Assembly: GCA_034211175.1 (NCBI GenBank)
Contig: JAXHUH010000137.1
Location: 4,428 to 68,427 of the forward strand
Reading direction: 5' to 3'
From: JAXHUH01 sp034211175
Lineage (GTDB): Bacteria; Actinomycetota; Acidimicrobiia; Acidimicrobiales; CAIXPF01
DNA: 64,000 nt
The notes under the pieces were generated by a model. That model ran no database searches. It was not told the origin of the DNA and saw only the letters and a list, made by a program, of their open reading frames with translations. The position numbers were made by a program, and so were the translations under genes. Of this stretch, positions 12,913-20,833 are shown one piece after another. Each line of letters opens with the position of its first letter. Within the stretch, counting starts at the first letter, position 1.

Positions 12913-12929
12913 CTTAGCACTGTGCTAAG
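12913..12929. promoter_or_regulatory. Perfect 17-bp palindromic operator in a divergent acyl-CoA promoter
   Basis: CTTAGCAC-T-GTGCTAAG is a perfect inverted repeat with 8-bp arms around one base. It lies between the divergent acyl-CoA ligase and enoyl-CoA hydratase genes. A -10-like TAAGAC on the plus strand (12926-12931) and TAAGTT on the minus strand (12916-12911) are each formed by one arm, so a bound repressor would block both promoters. The TetR product of 10588-11241 is the likely ligand-sensing repressor (inference). Confidence 0.72.
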
Positions 12930-12980
12930 ACTGGCTCCGGCGCATCGGAGCAGGGCGCCGGACCGCGATCGGGGGGATCG

Positions 12981-13722
12981 ATGACCACCGGCACCACGGG
13001 CACCACCGGTTCGACGACGCACGACGTGGGCACGCCGCTGGTGCGGGTCGTCTCCCACGGCGGTTGGGGCGAGCTCGTGCTGGCCAACCCGGACCGACGC
13101 AACGCCCTGGTCCCCGAGATCGCCGCCGGCCTGGCCGACGGACTCGAACGGCTCGAGGTCGACGGGTGCGCCGCGCTGGTCATCCGGGGCGAGGGCGCGA
13201 CGTTCTGCGCCGGCCTCGACCTGGCGATGGTCGCCGAGGGTGTGCCGCCGGCGATGCGGGAGCAGTGGGCCGACCTCCACCGTCGCCTCTACCGCACCGG
13301 GATCGTGACGATCGCCGCACTCGAGGGCTGGGCGGTGAACGCCGGCGCCGCGCTGGCGCTCGCGTGCGACCTGCTCGTCGCCGGGCGAGGGCCCGGCTGC
13401 GCATCGCCGAGGTGGCAATGGGGATGCGGGCACCGATGAACGTGGCCTGGCTGCGGTTGCGCACCTCGGAGTCGGTGGCCGCGGGCCTGCTGCTCACCGG
13501 CCAGGACGCCGACGGCGCCGAGCTGGCCCGGCTGGGGTTGGCCACCGAGGTCGTCGACGACGCCGGCGTGGTCGAGCGGGCGCACGAGCTGGCGCGCACG
13601 AGCTGGCGGCGCGGATCGCCGAGATGCCCGACGGTGCGCCGGCACGGATGAAGCGCGACCTGCGGGCCGCCACGCTCGGCGCGCCGGGCGCGTTCTTCGA
13701 GCACGAGGGGGAGGGCCAATGA
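12981..13722 (+). pseudogene. Enoyl-CoA hydratase/isomerase, broken by two frameshifts
   Basis: The crotonase fold is clear across three frames. Frame one (from 12981) gives VVSHGGWGELVLANPDRRNALVP and the oxyanion-hole segment GEGATFCAGLDLAMV. After about 13385-13395 the protein continues in another frame as LRIAEVAMGMRAPMNVAWLRL through LLLTGQDADGAELARLG. After a tandem 14-bp duplication at 13580-13607 it moves to a third frame ending ARMKRDLRAATL...GEGQ. Restoring one missing base and removing the duplication gives exactly 243 codons. The end overlaps the acyl-CoA dehydrogenase start as ATGA. The gene is either decayed or carries assembly indels, and I cannot tell which. Confidence 0.82.
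13580..13607. repeat. 14-bp tandem duplication causing a frameshift
   Basis: GCGCACGAGCTGGC occurs twice in a row (13580-13593 and 13594-13607) inside the enoyl-CoA hydratase gene. Deleting one copy restores a natural reading through ERAHELAARIAEMPDG. Confidence 0.85.
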
Positions 13723-14939
13723 CCACCACCGACACCACCGACACACCCGACACGACCGATGCACCCGACACGACCGATGCACCCGACACGACCGATGCAC
13801 CCGACACGGCAGCGCGAGCCCGCGTCCGCGACTTCTTCGAACGGACGGTGCCCGAGGTGCTCGCCCCGGTGGTCGGCACCGTGAACCGGGCCCGGGCCTA
13901 CCGGGCGGCGCTGTACGACGCCGGCCTCGCCGGGCTGGGCTACCCCGAGGCGTTCGGCGGCCACGGCGACGACCCCGAGCTGATGGAGGCGTGGCGCGTC
14001 GGGTCGGCCGGCCGCGTGCCCCGGGAGGACTCGGTGTTCGGGATCGGGGTCGGCATGGCGCTGCCGACGATCCGCGAGCACGCCACCGACGAGCTGCGCG
14101 AACGGTTCCTGCGCCCGGGGCTGCGGGGCGAGGAGATCTGGTGCCAGCTCTACAGCGAGCCCGAGGCCGGCAGCGACCTGGCCTCGCTGCGGACCCGGGC
14201 GGTGCGCGACGGCGACGAGTGGGTGGTCGACGGCCAGAAGGTGTGGTCGTCGGGTGCGCACCACGCCCAGCTCGGGATCCTGCTGGCCCGCACCGACCCG
14301 GAGGCGCCGAAGCACCGGGGCATCACGATGCTCGTGCTGCCGATGGAGCAGTCGGGGGTGACGGTTCGGCCGCTCGTGCAGATGACGGGCGAGGCCGAGT
14401 TCAACGAGGTGTTCTTCACCGGTGCCCGCCTGCCCGCGACCTGGGTGATCGGCGAGGTCAACGGCGGCTGGGCCATGGCCAAGGCGCTGCTGGCCCACGA
14501 GCGGGTGGCGACCGGGACGGCCTCGGTCGGCGCAACCGGCGGGGAGCGGGGCAAGACGGGTCGCACGCCGCTCCCGTTCCGCCAGCTCGCCGAGCTGGCC
14601 GCGTGGGCCGGGCGAGCCGACGACCCGATCGTTCGCCAGGAGCTGGCGTCGGTGTACACGGGCGAGCGGGTCATGGGCTGGCTCGGCCAGCGCCGCGTCC
14701 ACCCGTCGATCGGCAAGCTGTGGCGGACGAAGCAGGGCCGTGCCGCCGCCGAGGTCGCCGCCCGTCTCGGCATCGGCGCCGCCGCCTGGGTCCCCGGCGA
14801 CCGCGACGCCGACTACTGGAACCACCACGTCCTCAACTGCCGGGCGATGTCGATCGGCGGCGGCACCGACGAGGTCCAGCGCAACACCCTCGGCGAGCGC
14901 GCCCTCGGCCTCCCCCGCGAACCCCACCCCGGCAGCTGA
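13719..14939 (+). CDS. Acyl-CoA dehydrogenase
   Basis: A 406-residue FAD enzyme that introduces the alpha,beta double bond in an acyl-CoA. Family signatures are WCQLYSEPEAGSDLASL in the FAD-binding middle domain and the C-terminal MSIGGGTDEVQRNTLGERALGLPRE. The ATG overlaps the end of the hydratase frame (ATGA, 13719-13722) and follows a GGGGGAGGG ribosome site, so the two genes are coupled. The N-terminus is unusual: three copies of an 18-bp unit (ACCCGACACGACCGATGC, 13745-13798) encode a low-complexity PDTTDA tail before the fold starts near residue 30. Substrate range is unknown. Confidence 0.9.
   Translation: MTTTDTTDTPDTTDAPDTTDAPDTTDAPDTAARARVRDFFERTVPEVLAPVVGTVNRARAYRAALYDAGLAGLGYPEAFGGHGDDPELMEAWRVGSAGRVPREDSVFGIGVGMALPTIREHATDELRERFLRPGLRGEEIWCQLYSEPEAGSDLASLRTRAVRDGDEWVVDGQKVWSSGAHHAQLGILLARTDPEAPKHRGITMLVLPMEQSGVTVRPLVQMTGEAEFNEVFFTGARLPATWVIGEVNGGWAMAKALLAHERVATGTASVGATGGERGKTGRTPLPFRQLAELAAWAGRADDPIVRQELASVYTGERVMGWLGQRRVHPSIGKLWRTKQGRAAAEVAARLGIGAAAWVPGDRDADYWNHHVLNCRAMSIGGGTDEVQRNTLGERALGLPREPHPGS
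13745..13809 (+). repeat. 18-bp in-frame tandem repeat
   Basis: Three perfect copies of ACCCGACACGACCGATGC (13745, 13763, 13781) and an 11-bp partial copy encode PDTTDA repeats in the acyl-CoA dehydrogenase N-terminus. Such tracts commonly vary in copy number. Confidence 0.85.
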
Positions 14940-14970
14940 CCCCGGCGGCACCGGACCGCGCGCCCGCCAC

Positions 14971-15022
14971 ACCCGGTTCCGGCACCCACCACCCGGTTCC
15001 GGCACCCACCACCCGGTTCTGG
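14971..15022. repeat. 20-bp direct repeats running into a 50-bp palindrome
   Basis: ACCCGGTTCCGGCACCCACC occurs at 14971-14990 and 14991-15010, and a third partial copy (ACCCGGTTCTGG) runs into the left end of palindrome copy 2. The repeated GGTTCCGG resembles the outer end of that palindrome, hinting that the repeats derive from it. Confidence 0.7.
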
Positions 15023-15065
15023 TCCCCACAGAGTGCCACCGGTGGCACTCTGTGGGGACCAGAAC
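15016..15065. repeat. 50-bp interspersed palindrome, copy 2 (perfect)
   Basis: A perfect 25+25 bp inverted repeat with no loop. The ends are GTTCTGGTCCCC and GGGGACCAGAAC, and the core is TGCCACCGGTGGCA at 15034-15047. It lies between the acyl-CoA dehydrogenase and the MaoC-like gene, both on plus. As RNA it would form a very strong hairpin without a T-tract. Confidence 0.9.
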
Positions 15066-15087
15066 GAGGTCATGCAGGGGGGAACCG

Positions 15088-15877
15088 GTGACGACGAGCT
15101 CGATCGTGGCGCGCAACACCGCGCCCGAGTCCCGCAACCCGATCCACACCGACGCGGCCCGGGCCCACGGGTTCCGGGGCGGGATCGTGCCCGGGGTGAC
15201 GATGGTGGCCTACCTGATGCGGGACCCGATCGAGCGCTGGGGACCCGACTGGCTCGGCTCCGGCGAGATCGACGTGCGCTTCCGCCAACCGGTCTACGAC
15301 GGCGAGGAGGCCGTGGTGGTCGCCGAGGAGCCGCCGGGCTCGGGAGGCGACGTGCTCGACCTGCGACTCGAGGTCGCTGGCCGCGGCGACCTGCGTCGAG
15401 GGCCGGGCGCTGCGGCACCGGACGCTGGCGACGCCGATCGCCGAGTGGTTCCCACCGGGAGCGGCACCGGCGGTGCTGCCCCCGGTGTCGGCCGAGGGAC
15501 TGCGCGAGGCCGGGGCGCTCCCGTCGATGGTGATCGACACGTCACCCCCCGCCGTCGAGCACTGGCTCGCCGAGCACGGCGAGGACGACGGCCGCTTCAC
15601 CGAGATGCTCCACCCGGCGATGCTGTCGCGGGCCTCGGCCGTGATCCTGCCGACCCGGTTCACGTTCGACGGCCCACGGATCCACCGCGGCCTGCGCAGC
15701 GCGTTCCACGCCACCCGCCCCGTCGGCACGCCGCTCACCGCCCGGGGCCGGGTCACGCGGGTGTGGGACCACAACGGCCACGGCTACGTGAGCTCCGAAC
15801 TCGTGGTCGTCGACGACAACACCCACGACGTCGTCGTCCACCTCCACAGCGAGTCGATCCACCGCCTCCGCGTCTGA
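15088..15877 (+). pseudogene. MaoC-like (hot-dog) dehydratase, one frameshift
   Basis: The N-terminal half reads NPIHTDAARAHGFRGGIVPGVTMVAYLM, a MaoC/FAS1-type hot-dog hydratase segment, in the frame of GTG 15088, which has GGGGGG about five bases upstream. After about 15375-15395 the sequence continues in the next frame as TCVEGRALRHRTLATPIAEWFPPG and then to a normal end at 15877. Removing one base near 15376 gives exactly 263 codons. The product would hydrate a trans-2-enoyl-CoA, matching the neighbouring dehydrogenase. It is either a recent pseudogene or a base-calling error. Confidence 0.75.
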
Positions 15878-15922
15878 GCCGTCGTTCCGGCCGGGGCGAG
15901 GGTGACGGGCCCGACCCCAGGG

Positions 15923-18157
15923 TCAGAGCAGGCCGAGCCGGCGGGCGCGGTGGATGGCTTCGCGGCGGTCGGTGACGCCGAGCTTGCGGTAGAGGCCGCG
16001 GGTGTGGGTCTTCACGGTGTTGATCGAGACGTAGAGCTCGGCGGCGATCTCCCGCTGCGACAGGCCCGAGGGCAGGTACCGCAGGACGGCGAGCTCCCGG
16101 TCGGTCGGCTCCTCGACCAGCTCGGGCACCGGGTCGGGTGCCGAGGCGGAGGCGACCCGATGGCGGGCCTCGATCCGGGCGAGGTCGGCGCCGACGGAGC
16201 CCGGGTCCCGACAGCCGGCGACGACCCGACGCGCCTCGACGAGGTGGTCGGGCCCGTCGGGCTCGCCGGCGGCGCACAGCACCTCACCGGCGCAGGTGTG
16301 GGCGTAGGCGAGGAACAGGTTGTCGGGTGAGCGGGCGGCCAGCTCGGCACCCCGGCGCACCAGACCGGCGGCCCACTCCGGGTCATCGCTGACCCGACCG
16401 AGCGCGCTCATGGCGAGGCAGGCCAGCGGGGCGTCCTCGTGGGCGACCTCGACGGCGAGCGCGATCGACTGCTCGGCCAGTCGGGTGGCACGGCCGCGGT
16501 CGCCGAGCTCGACCGCGGCCATGGCACCGAACACCGGGGTCACGACCGCGACGTAGTGGTCGGGTTCGCGCTCGGCCAGCGCCGCGGCCTCGGCCAGTGG
16601 GCCGGCGGCCCGAGCGGGGTCGCCGCCGAGCACGAAGGCCCCGCCGACCATCATCGCCAGGCGGGCGGTGCGGGTGTGGTCGCCCCGGTCGTGCACCGTG
16701 CGGGCGATCGTCAGCCCGGTGGCGACGTCACCCGAGGTGAGCGAGGCCGTGATGGCGAGCGGCGCGACCTCGGGGTGGGCGGCGTCGCCGTCGGCCAGCT
16801 CGATCGCCCGCAGCAGCCAGCGGGCACCGTCGTCCCACGAACCCTGGGACAGGGCCAACCACCCGGCGAGCGCGGCGCAGCCGACGTTGTGGTCGGCGGC
16901 CTCGCCGACCGCACCCAGGTAGCGGACCAGCGTCGTGAACTGGCCGGCGTTGAGCAACGTCGTCGCCTGCGAGGCGAGCAGCGCCGCGGCCCGGGCGCGG
17001 TCGCCGGCGGCGAGGGTGTGGTCGATGGCGTCGACCGCACGGCCGGTCGACTCGAACCAGTCGGCCGCCCGCAGGTGCAGGCCGTCGAGCTCACCGGTGA
17101 TCACCCGCCCGGCCTCGGCCCGCAGGACGTCGCGGAGCAGGTGGTGGTAGCGGAACCAGGTGCCGCTGCCGTCGAGCCCGATGACCAGCTGGTTGACACC
17201 TGCGAGCCGGTGGAGCCAGGCGGCGCCGTCGGTCGTCCCGCACACGGCGTCGACCAGCGGGCCGGCCAGACGGTCGAGGATCGCCGTGCGCAGCATCCGG
17301 TGTCGGTCGTCGTCGTCGAGTGCGTCGAGGAGCTCGTCGGTCAGGTACTCGGCGACGAGCCGGTCGCCGTTCTCGAACCCGGCGAATCCGCCGCCGGCGC
17401 CGAGCGACAACCCGGCGAGGACCAGACCGGCGGCCCATCCCTCGGTCCGGGCGACGAGCCGTTCGACCTCGGCGTCGTCGATGCCGGCGGTGCCGTTCAC
17501 GGTTGCACCGCTACCCGGCGCGTCGTTGCCGGCCACGCCCACGAGCGCGGCGGCGTCGGCGCCCTCGAAGCGGAGGTCGCGGGCCCGGATGTCGACGAGC
17601 TCGCGCCGCACCCGCAGGCGGCCGAGGCGGAACGGCGGGTCGAGGCGGGTCGCGACGACCACGAGCACGTGGGGCGGGGCCAGCTCGAGGAACCGCTCGA
17701 ACCCCTCGTGGACCACCGGCGCATCGATCAGGTGGTAGTCGTCGACGACGAGCGTGATCGCGCCGGCGTGGGCATCGAGCGCGTTGACCAACCGGGGCAC
17801 GACGACGGCGGCGTCACCACCGGAGGCGCGGACCGCCGGCAGGACCCGGTCGGCGACACCGGCGACGACGCGGTCGAGGGCCAGGGTCACGTACGCCCAG
17901 AACCGGGCGGGATCGGCGTCGGCGTCCTCGACCTGGAACCAGGCGACCGAACCGTCCGGGCGCCCCGCCGCCCACGACCCCACCAGCGTGGACTTGCCCG
18001 CACCTGCCGGGGCGCTGACGAGCACGAGCCGGGTCCGCCCGTCGGTGGCGGCGTCGAGTGCGTCGACGAGCGGGGCGCGGCGCACCAGCCCACGGGGCAG
18101 GACCGGCGGGCGGAGCTTCGTCGCCGCCAGCTCCTCCGCGGGGTCCGCCTGATCCAC
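15923..18157 (-). CDS. MalT-like LuxR-family ATP-dependent transcriptional regulator
   Basis: A 744-residue STAND regulator. An N-terminal P-loop NTPase carries Walker A APAGAGKST near residue 50 and VVDDYHLID as a likely Walker B. A long helical TPR-like sensor region follows, and a C-terminal LuxR HTH (DRELAVLRYLPSGLSQREIAAELYVSINTVKTH) ends the protein. The family activates transcription when a ligand switches the NTPase on. GTG 18157 begins the conserved ATKLRPPVLPRGLVRR segment closely; the frame extends upstream to 18262. The divergent small protein and DUF4386 protein are likely targets (inference). Confidence 0.85.
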   Translation of the reverse strand: MDQADPAEELAATKLRPPVLPRGLVRRAPLVDALDAATDGRTRLVLVSAPAGAGKSTLVGSWAAGRPDGSVAWFQVEDADADPARFWAYVTLALDRVVAGVADRVLPAVRASGGDAAVVVPRLVNALDAHAGAITLVVDDYHLIDAPVVHEGFERFLELAPPHVLVVVATRLDPPFRLGRLRVRRELVDIRARDLRFEGADAAALVGVAGNDAPGSGATVNGTAGIDDAEVERLVARTEGWAAGLVLAGLSLGAGGGFAGFENGDRLVAEYLTDELLDALDDDDRHRMLRTAILDRLAGPLVDAVCGTTDGAAWLHRLAGVNQLVIGLDGSGTWFRYHHLLRDVLRAEAGRVITGELDGLHLRAADWFESTGRAVDAIDHTLAAGDRARAAALLASQATTLLNAGQFTTLVRYLGAVGEAADHNVGCAALAGWLALSQGSWDDGARWLLRAIELADGDAAHPEVAPLAITASLTSGDVATGLTIARTVHDRGDHTRTARLAMMVGGAFVLGGDPARAAGPLAEAAALAEREPDHYVAVVTPVFGAMAAVELGDRGRATRLAEQSIALAVEVAHEDAPLACLAMSALGRVSDDPEWAAGLVRRGAELAARSPDNLFLAYAHTCAGEVLCAAGEPDGPDHLVEARRVVAGCRDPGSVGADLARIEARHRVASASAPDPVPELVEEPTDRELAVLRYLPSGLSQREIAAELYVSINTVKTHTRGLYRKLGVTDRREAIHRARRLGLL

Positions 18158-18245
18158 CGCACCAGCGTAGGGACCCCGTCTCACCCGGGTGAGATCGGGT
18201 GAGGGGCGAGGACGACCCACCCGGTCGGGGCGCATCGTCGGGGGC

Positions 18246-18482
18246 GTGGACGAACCGACCACCTACCACATCGTGATCCGGGGCCGGGCCGGCGCCCGTG
18301 TCCTCCACCCGTTCGTCGACGACTTCGTCGTTGCGGCGACCCCGGCGGGCGACACCAGCGTGACCGGCCCGGTCACCGACGCCGCCCACCTCCACGGCCT
18401 GCTCGTCCACCTCACCTCCCTCGACGCGGAGGTCGTGAGCGCCAACCCCGTCACCGACCCGGAGAGGAACCTCCCGTCATGA
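18246..18482 (+). CDS. Small conserved alpha/beta protein next to a LuxR regulator
   Basis: A 78-residue protein of the type HIVIRGRAGARVLHPF...VTDAAHLHGLLVHLTSLDAEVVSANPV. From memory, short proteins of this layout with an HLHGLLVHLTSL-like helix often sit beside LuxR or ligand-regulated genes in actinobacteria; no function is known. GTG 18246 is chosen because the conserved part begins there. The stop overlaps the next start by four bases (18479-18482), so the two genes are coupled. Confidence 0.65.
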   Translation: MDEPTTYHIVIRGRAGARVLHPFVDDFVVAATPAGDTSVTGPVTDAAHLHGLLVHLTSLDAEVVSANPVTDPERNLPS

Positions 18483-19201
18483 GCACCACCTCCCCCATCC
18501 GACACGACACCGCTGCGTCACCCGCCCACCCACCGGCGCCCGAGTCGGGCCGTCTCGGCTCCCTGACCCGCATCGGCGGCATCGCCGCACTCGTCGAGGC
18601 CGCGACCTTCGTCGTCGGCATCGCCCTGTTCGCCACGGTGCTCAGCGACTACGCCACCGGCGACCCGACCCCGGCCGAGTCGGTGTCGTTCGTCGTGGAC
18701 AACCAGGGTGCGCTCTACGCCTGGTACCTGATCACGCTGATCGTGTTCGGCATCGCCCTCGTACCCCTCGCGCTCGCCCTCCACCGCCGCATCCGCGACG
18801 CCGGCGGCCTGGCCCAGACGGCGACCGCGTTCGGGGTCATCTGGTCGGGCCTGATCCTGGCCACCGGCATGATCGACAACATCGGCCTCGGCGTCGTCTC
18901 CGACCTGGCCGACACCGACCCGACCCAGGCGGAGGCCGTGTGGTCGTCGCTCGATGCGATCACCAACGGCCTCGGCGGCGGCAACGAGCTGGCCGGCGGC
19001 ATCTGGGTCCTGCTCGTGAGCGTGGCCGCCCTGCAGACCCGGGCACTCCCCCGCAGCCTCAATGTGCTCGGCATCGTGAGCGCCGCCGCCGGCCTGGTCA
19101 CGGTCGTCCCCGGTCTCGAGGACGTCGGCCTGATCTTCGGCCTGGGCCTCATCGTCTGGTTCACCTGGCTCGGCGCCGTCCTCGTCCGCAGCGAGCGCTG
19201 A
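18479..19201 (+). CDS. DUF4386-type multi-pass membrane protein
   Basis: A 240-residue integral membrane protein with about six hydrophobic helices, including GGIAALVEAATFVVGIALF, WYLITLIVFGIALVPLALAL, FGVIWSGLILATGMIDNIGLGVV, GGIWVLLVSVAAL and FGLGLIVWFTWLGAVLV. The first helix pattern and spacing fit DUF4386. No catalytic residues are evident. It is coupled by an ATGA overlap to the preceding small gene, which faces the MalT-like regulator, and a 14-bp-stem hairpin follows it. Confidence 0.75.
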   Translation: MSTTSPIRHDTAASPAHPPAPESGRLGSLTRIGGIAALVEAATFVVGIALFATVLSDYATGDPTPAESVSFVVDNQGALYAWYLITLIVFGIALVPLALALHRRIRDAGGLAQTATAFGVIWSGLILATGMIDNIGLGVVSDLADTDPTQAEAVWSSLDAITNGLGGGNELAGGIWVLLVSVAALQTRALPRSLNVLGIVSAAAGLVTVVPGLEDVGLIFGLGLIVWFTWLGAVLVRSER

Positions 19202-19226
19202 TCCGCAACGCGCAACCCTCGCTGCC

Positions 19227-19260
19227 CCCGGTCCCCGGCCACTCACGGCCGGGGACCGGG
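19227..19260 (+). terminator. Strong hairpin after the DUF4386 gene
   Basis: CCCGGTCCCCGGCC (19227-19240) and GGCCGGGGACCGGG (19247-19260) form a perfect 14-bp stem with a six-base loop, 25 bp after the stop codon. There is no T-tract, as is common in actinobacterial terminators. Confidence 0.7.
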
Positions 19261-19370
19261 CCACGCATCGTGCGCGTCGCCTGCGAGCTCGTGTCTGCCC
19301 AGGTCACCGGAGCGATCCGGCGCGGCCGCAGGGCATCGGGACTAGCGTGCAGCCGGTCGGAGGAGGTCGG

Positions 19371-19433
19371 ATGCTGCTCGTTGCTCCAAGCGATTCCGAG
19401 GGCGCGGATCGCGATCGGTCGGTGCAGCCATGA
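19371..19433 (+). CDS. Putative 20-codon leader peptide coupled to the TRAFs-binding effector
   Basis: A short ORF (begins MLLVAPSDSEG, ends SVQP) preceded by a strong GGAGGAGG site at 19359-19366 and a TAGCGT -10-like box at 19343-19348. Its TGA overlaps the ATG of the next gene as ATGA (19430-19433). The downstream gene has no ribosome site of its own, so it may depend on ribosomes arriving from this leader. Codons are ordinary, with no attenuator-like run of one amino acid. The peptide itself probably has no function. Confidence 0.5.
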   Translation: MLLVAPSDSEGADRDRSVQP

Positions 19434-20830
19434 GCGACCAGCCCGGCTTCCGGCCCATGGTCTTCGTCGCCATGCCGTTCGGCAAGAAGACCGCTCCATC
19501 CGGTCTCGTCGACATCGACTTCGACGCCATCTACAATGAGGCGCTCCGCCCGGCGGTGGCCGACCTCGCCGTCGAGATGATCCGTGCCGACGAGGAGCGG
19601 ACCGGCGGGTTCATCCACCAGTCGATGTACGAGCGGCTCCTCCTCGCAGAGGTCGTGATCGCCGACCTGACACTGGCCAACCCCAACGTGTTCTACGAGC
19701 TGGGGATCCGCCACGCCGCGCGACCGAGGTCGACGATCCTCATCTCGGCCGAGGTGTCCCAGCTTCCCTTCGACGTGGAGCCGTTGCGAGCGTTGTCCTA
19801 CGAGCTGACCGACGGCCGGCTCGACCCCGAGGCCGCGACGCGGCTCCGCAACGACGTGCATGAACGCGTCGAGCTCGCACTCAGTGAGAAGGCCCCGGAC
19901 AGTCCGCTGTTCCAGCTGATCAACGACTACCCGGGCATCGACCTGCCCCACGACGTCACCGAGACGTTCAGAGACCGGGCCCGCAAGGGGAACCGACTCC
20001 ACGAGGAACTGCGAGAGCTTCGTCGCAGCGCCGACAAGGAGCTGGCACTACGGCGCGTGCGTGAGATCGAAGACGCCGCGATGCGAGCGGCGCCGGCCGC
20101 CACCGAGCTGCTCGTCGATCTGCTCCTGACCTACCGCGACCTGTCCGGCTACGACGACATGGTGCGCTGCGTCGGCAAGCTGCCCGCCCCGGCGCAGGAC
20201 CAGACGACGATTCGCGAACAGCTCGCCTTCGCTCTCAACCGGCGAAACGGGCAGGGTGATCGCGACCGCGCCCAACGTGTCCTCGAGGAGGTGATCGAAG
20301 AACACGGGCCCTCGGCCGAGACCTACGGTCTCCTCGGACGTATCCACAAGGACCGCTTCGAGGCCGCCGTCGAGTCCGGCGATGAGGAAGCCGCCGATGT
20401 CCACCTCGACGAGGCGATCGAGGCGTACACCAACGGCTTCGAGGCCGACCCGCGGGACTACTACCCCGGCGTCAACGCGCTGACGCTGCTGATCCGCAAG
20501 GGCACGCCCGAATCGCTCGCGCAGGCGAACGAGCTGGTGCCCGTCGTCCGCTTCGCCGTCGGGCGCCGGGGCGCGTCGGGTTCGTCCGACTACTGGGACG
20601 TCGCCACGGCGCTCGAACTGGCGGTCATCGCCCGCGATGAGCGGACCGCGACCCGTGCCGCCGTCAAGATGGCAGGCCTCGACGCACGGGACTGGATGTA
20701 CGAGACGACGATCCGGAACCTGGGCTTCATCCGCGAGGCGTACGAGGACGACGACCCCGCCAGCTGGATGGCCGCCATCGAGCAACGCCTGCGCAACGCG
20801 ATGGACGACCCGCCCGAACCAACCGGGTGA
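19430..20830 (+). CDS. Putative conflict effector: nucleosidase/TIR-like domain plus TRAFs-binding (DUF4071-like) region
   Basis: A 466-residue protein. The first 140 residues have FVAMPFGKK, an IHQSMYERLLLAEVVIADLT stretch and NPNVFYELGIRHA. That pattern belongs to the nucleoside-2-deoxyribosyltransferase/TIR-like superfamily, where the Glu of YELG is catalytic. From about residue 175 the protein is helical and charged, with TPR-like repeats (AYTNGFEADPRDYYPGVNALTLLI) typical of the TRAFs-binding domain of MAP3K-like proteins. Bacterial proteins of this design are thought to be stress or immunity effectors that cleave nucleotides or NAD. Cellular target and activation are unknown; the domain calls rest on motif recognition. 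Confidence 0.72.
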   Translation: MSDQPGFRPMVFVAMPFGKKTAPSGLVDIDFDAIYNEALRPAVADLAVEMIRADEERTGGFIHQSMYERLLLAEVVIADLTLANPNVFYELGIRHAARPRSTILISAEVSQLPFDVEPLRALSYELTDGRLDPEAATRLRNDVHERVELALSEKAPDSPLFQLINDYPGIDLPHDVTETFRDRARKGNRLHEELRELRRSADKELALRRVREIEDAAMRAAPAATELLVDLLLTYRDLSGYDDMVRCVGKLPAPAQDQTTIREQLAFALNRRNGQGDRDRAQRVLEEVIEEHGPSAETYGLLGRIHKDRFEAAVESGDEEAADVHLDEAIEAYTNGFEADPRDYYPGVNALTLLIRKGTPESLAQANELVPVVRFAVGRRGASGSSDYWDVATALELAVIARDERTATRAAVKMAGLDARDWMYETTIRNLGFIREAYEDDDPASWMAAIEQRLRNAMDDPPEPTG

Positions 20831-20833
20831 ACC

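Noticed and set aside
13745..13809. Regular 18-bp repeats considered as a CRISPR-like array
   Set aside because: The copies are contiguous without spacers and in frame within the acyl-CoA dehydrogenase.
14971..15065. Repeats considered as a mini CRISPR or IS end
   Set aside because: There are no unique spacers, cas genes, transposase or target-site duplication, and the palindrome belongs to a dispersed family.
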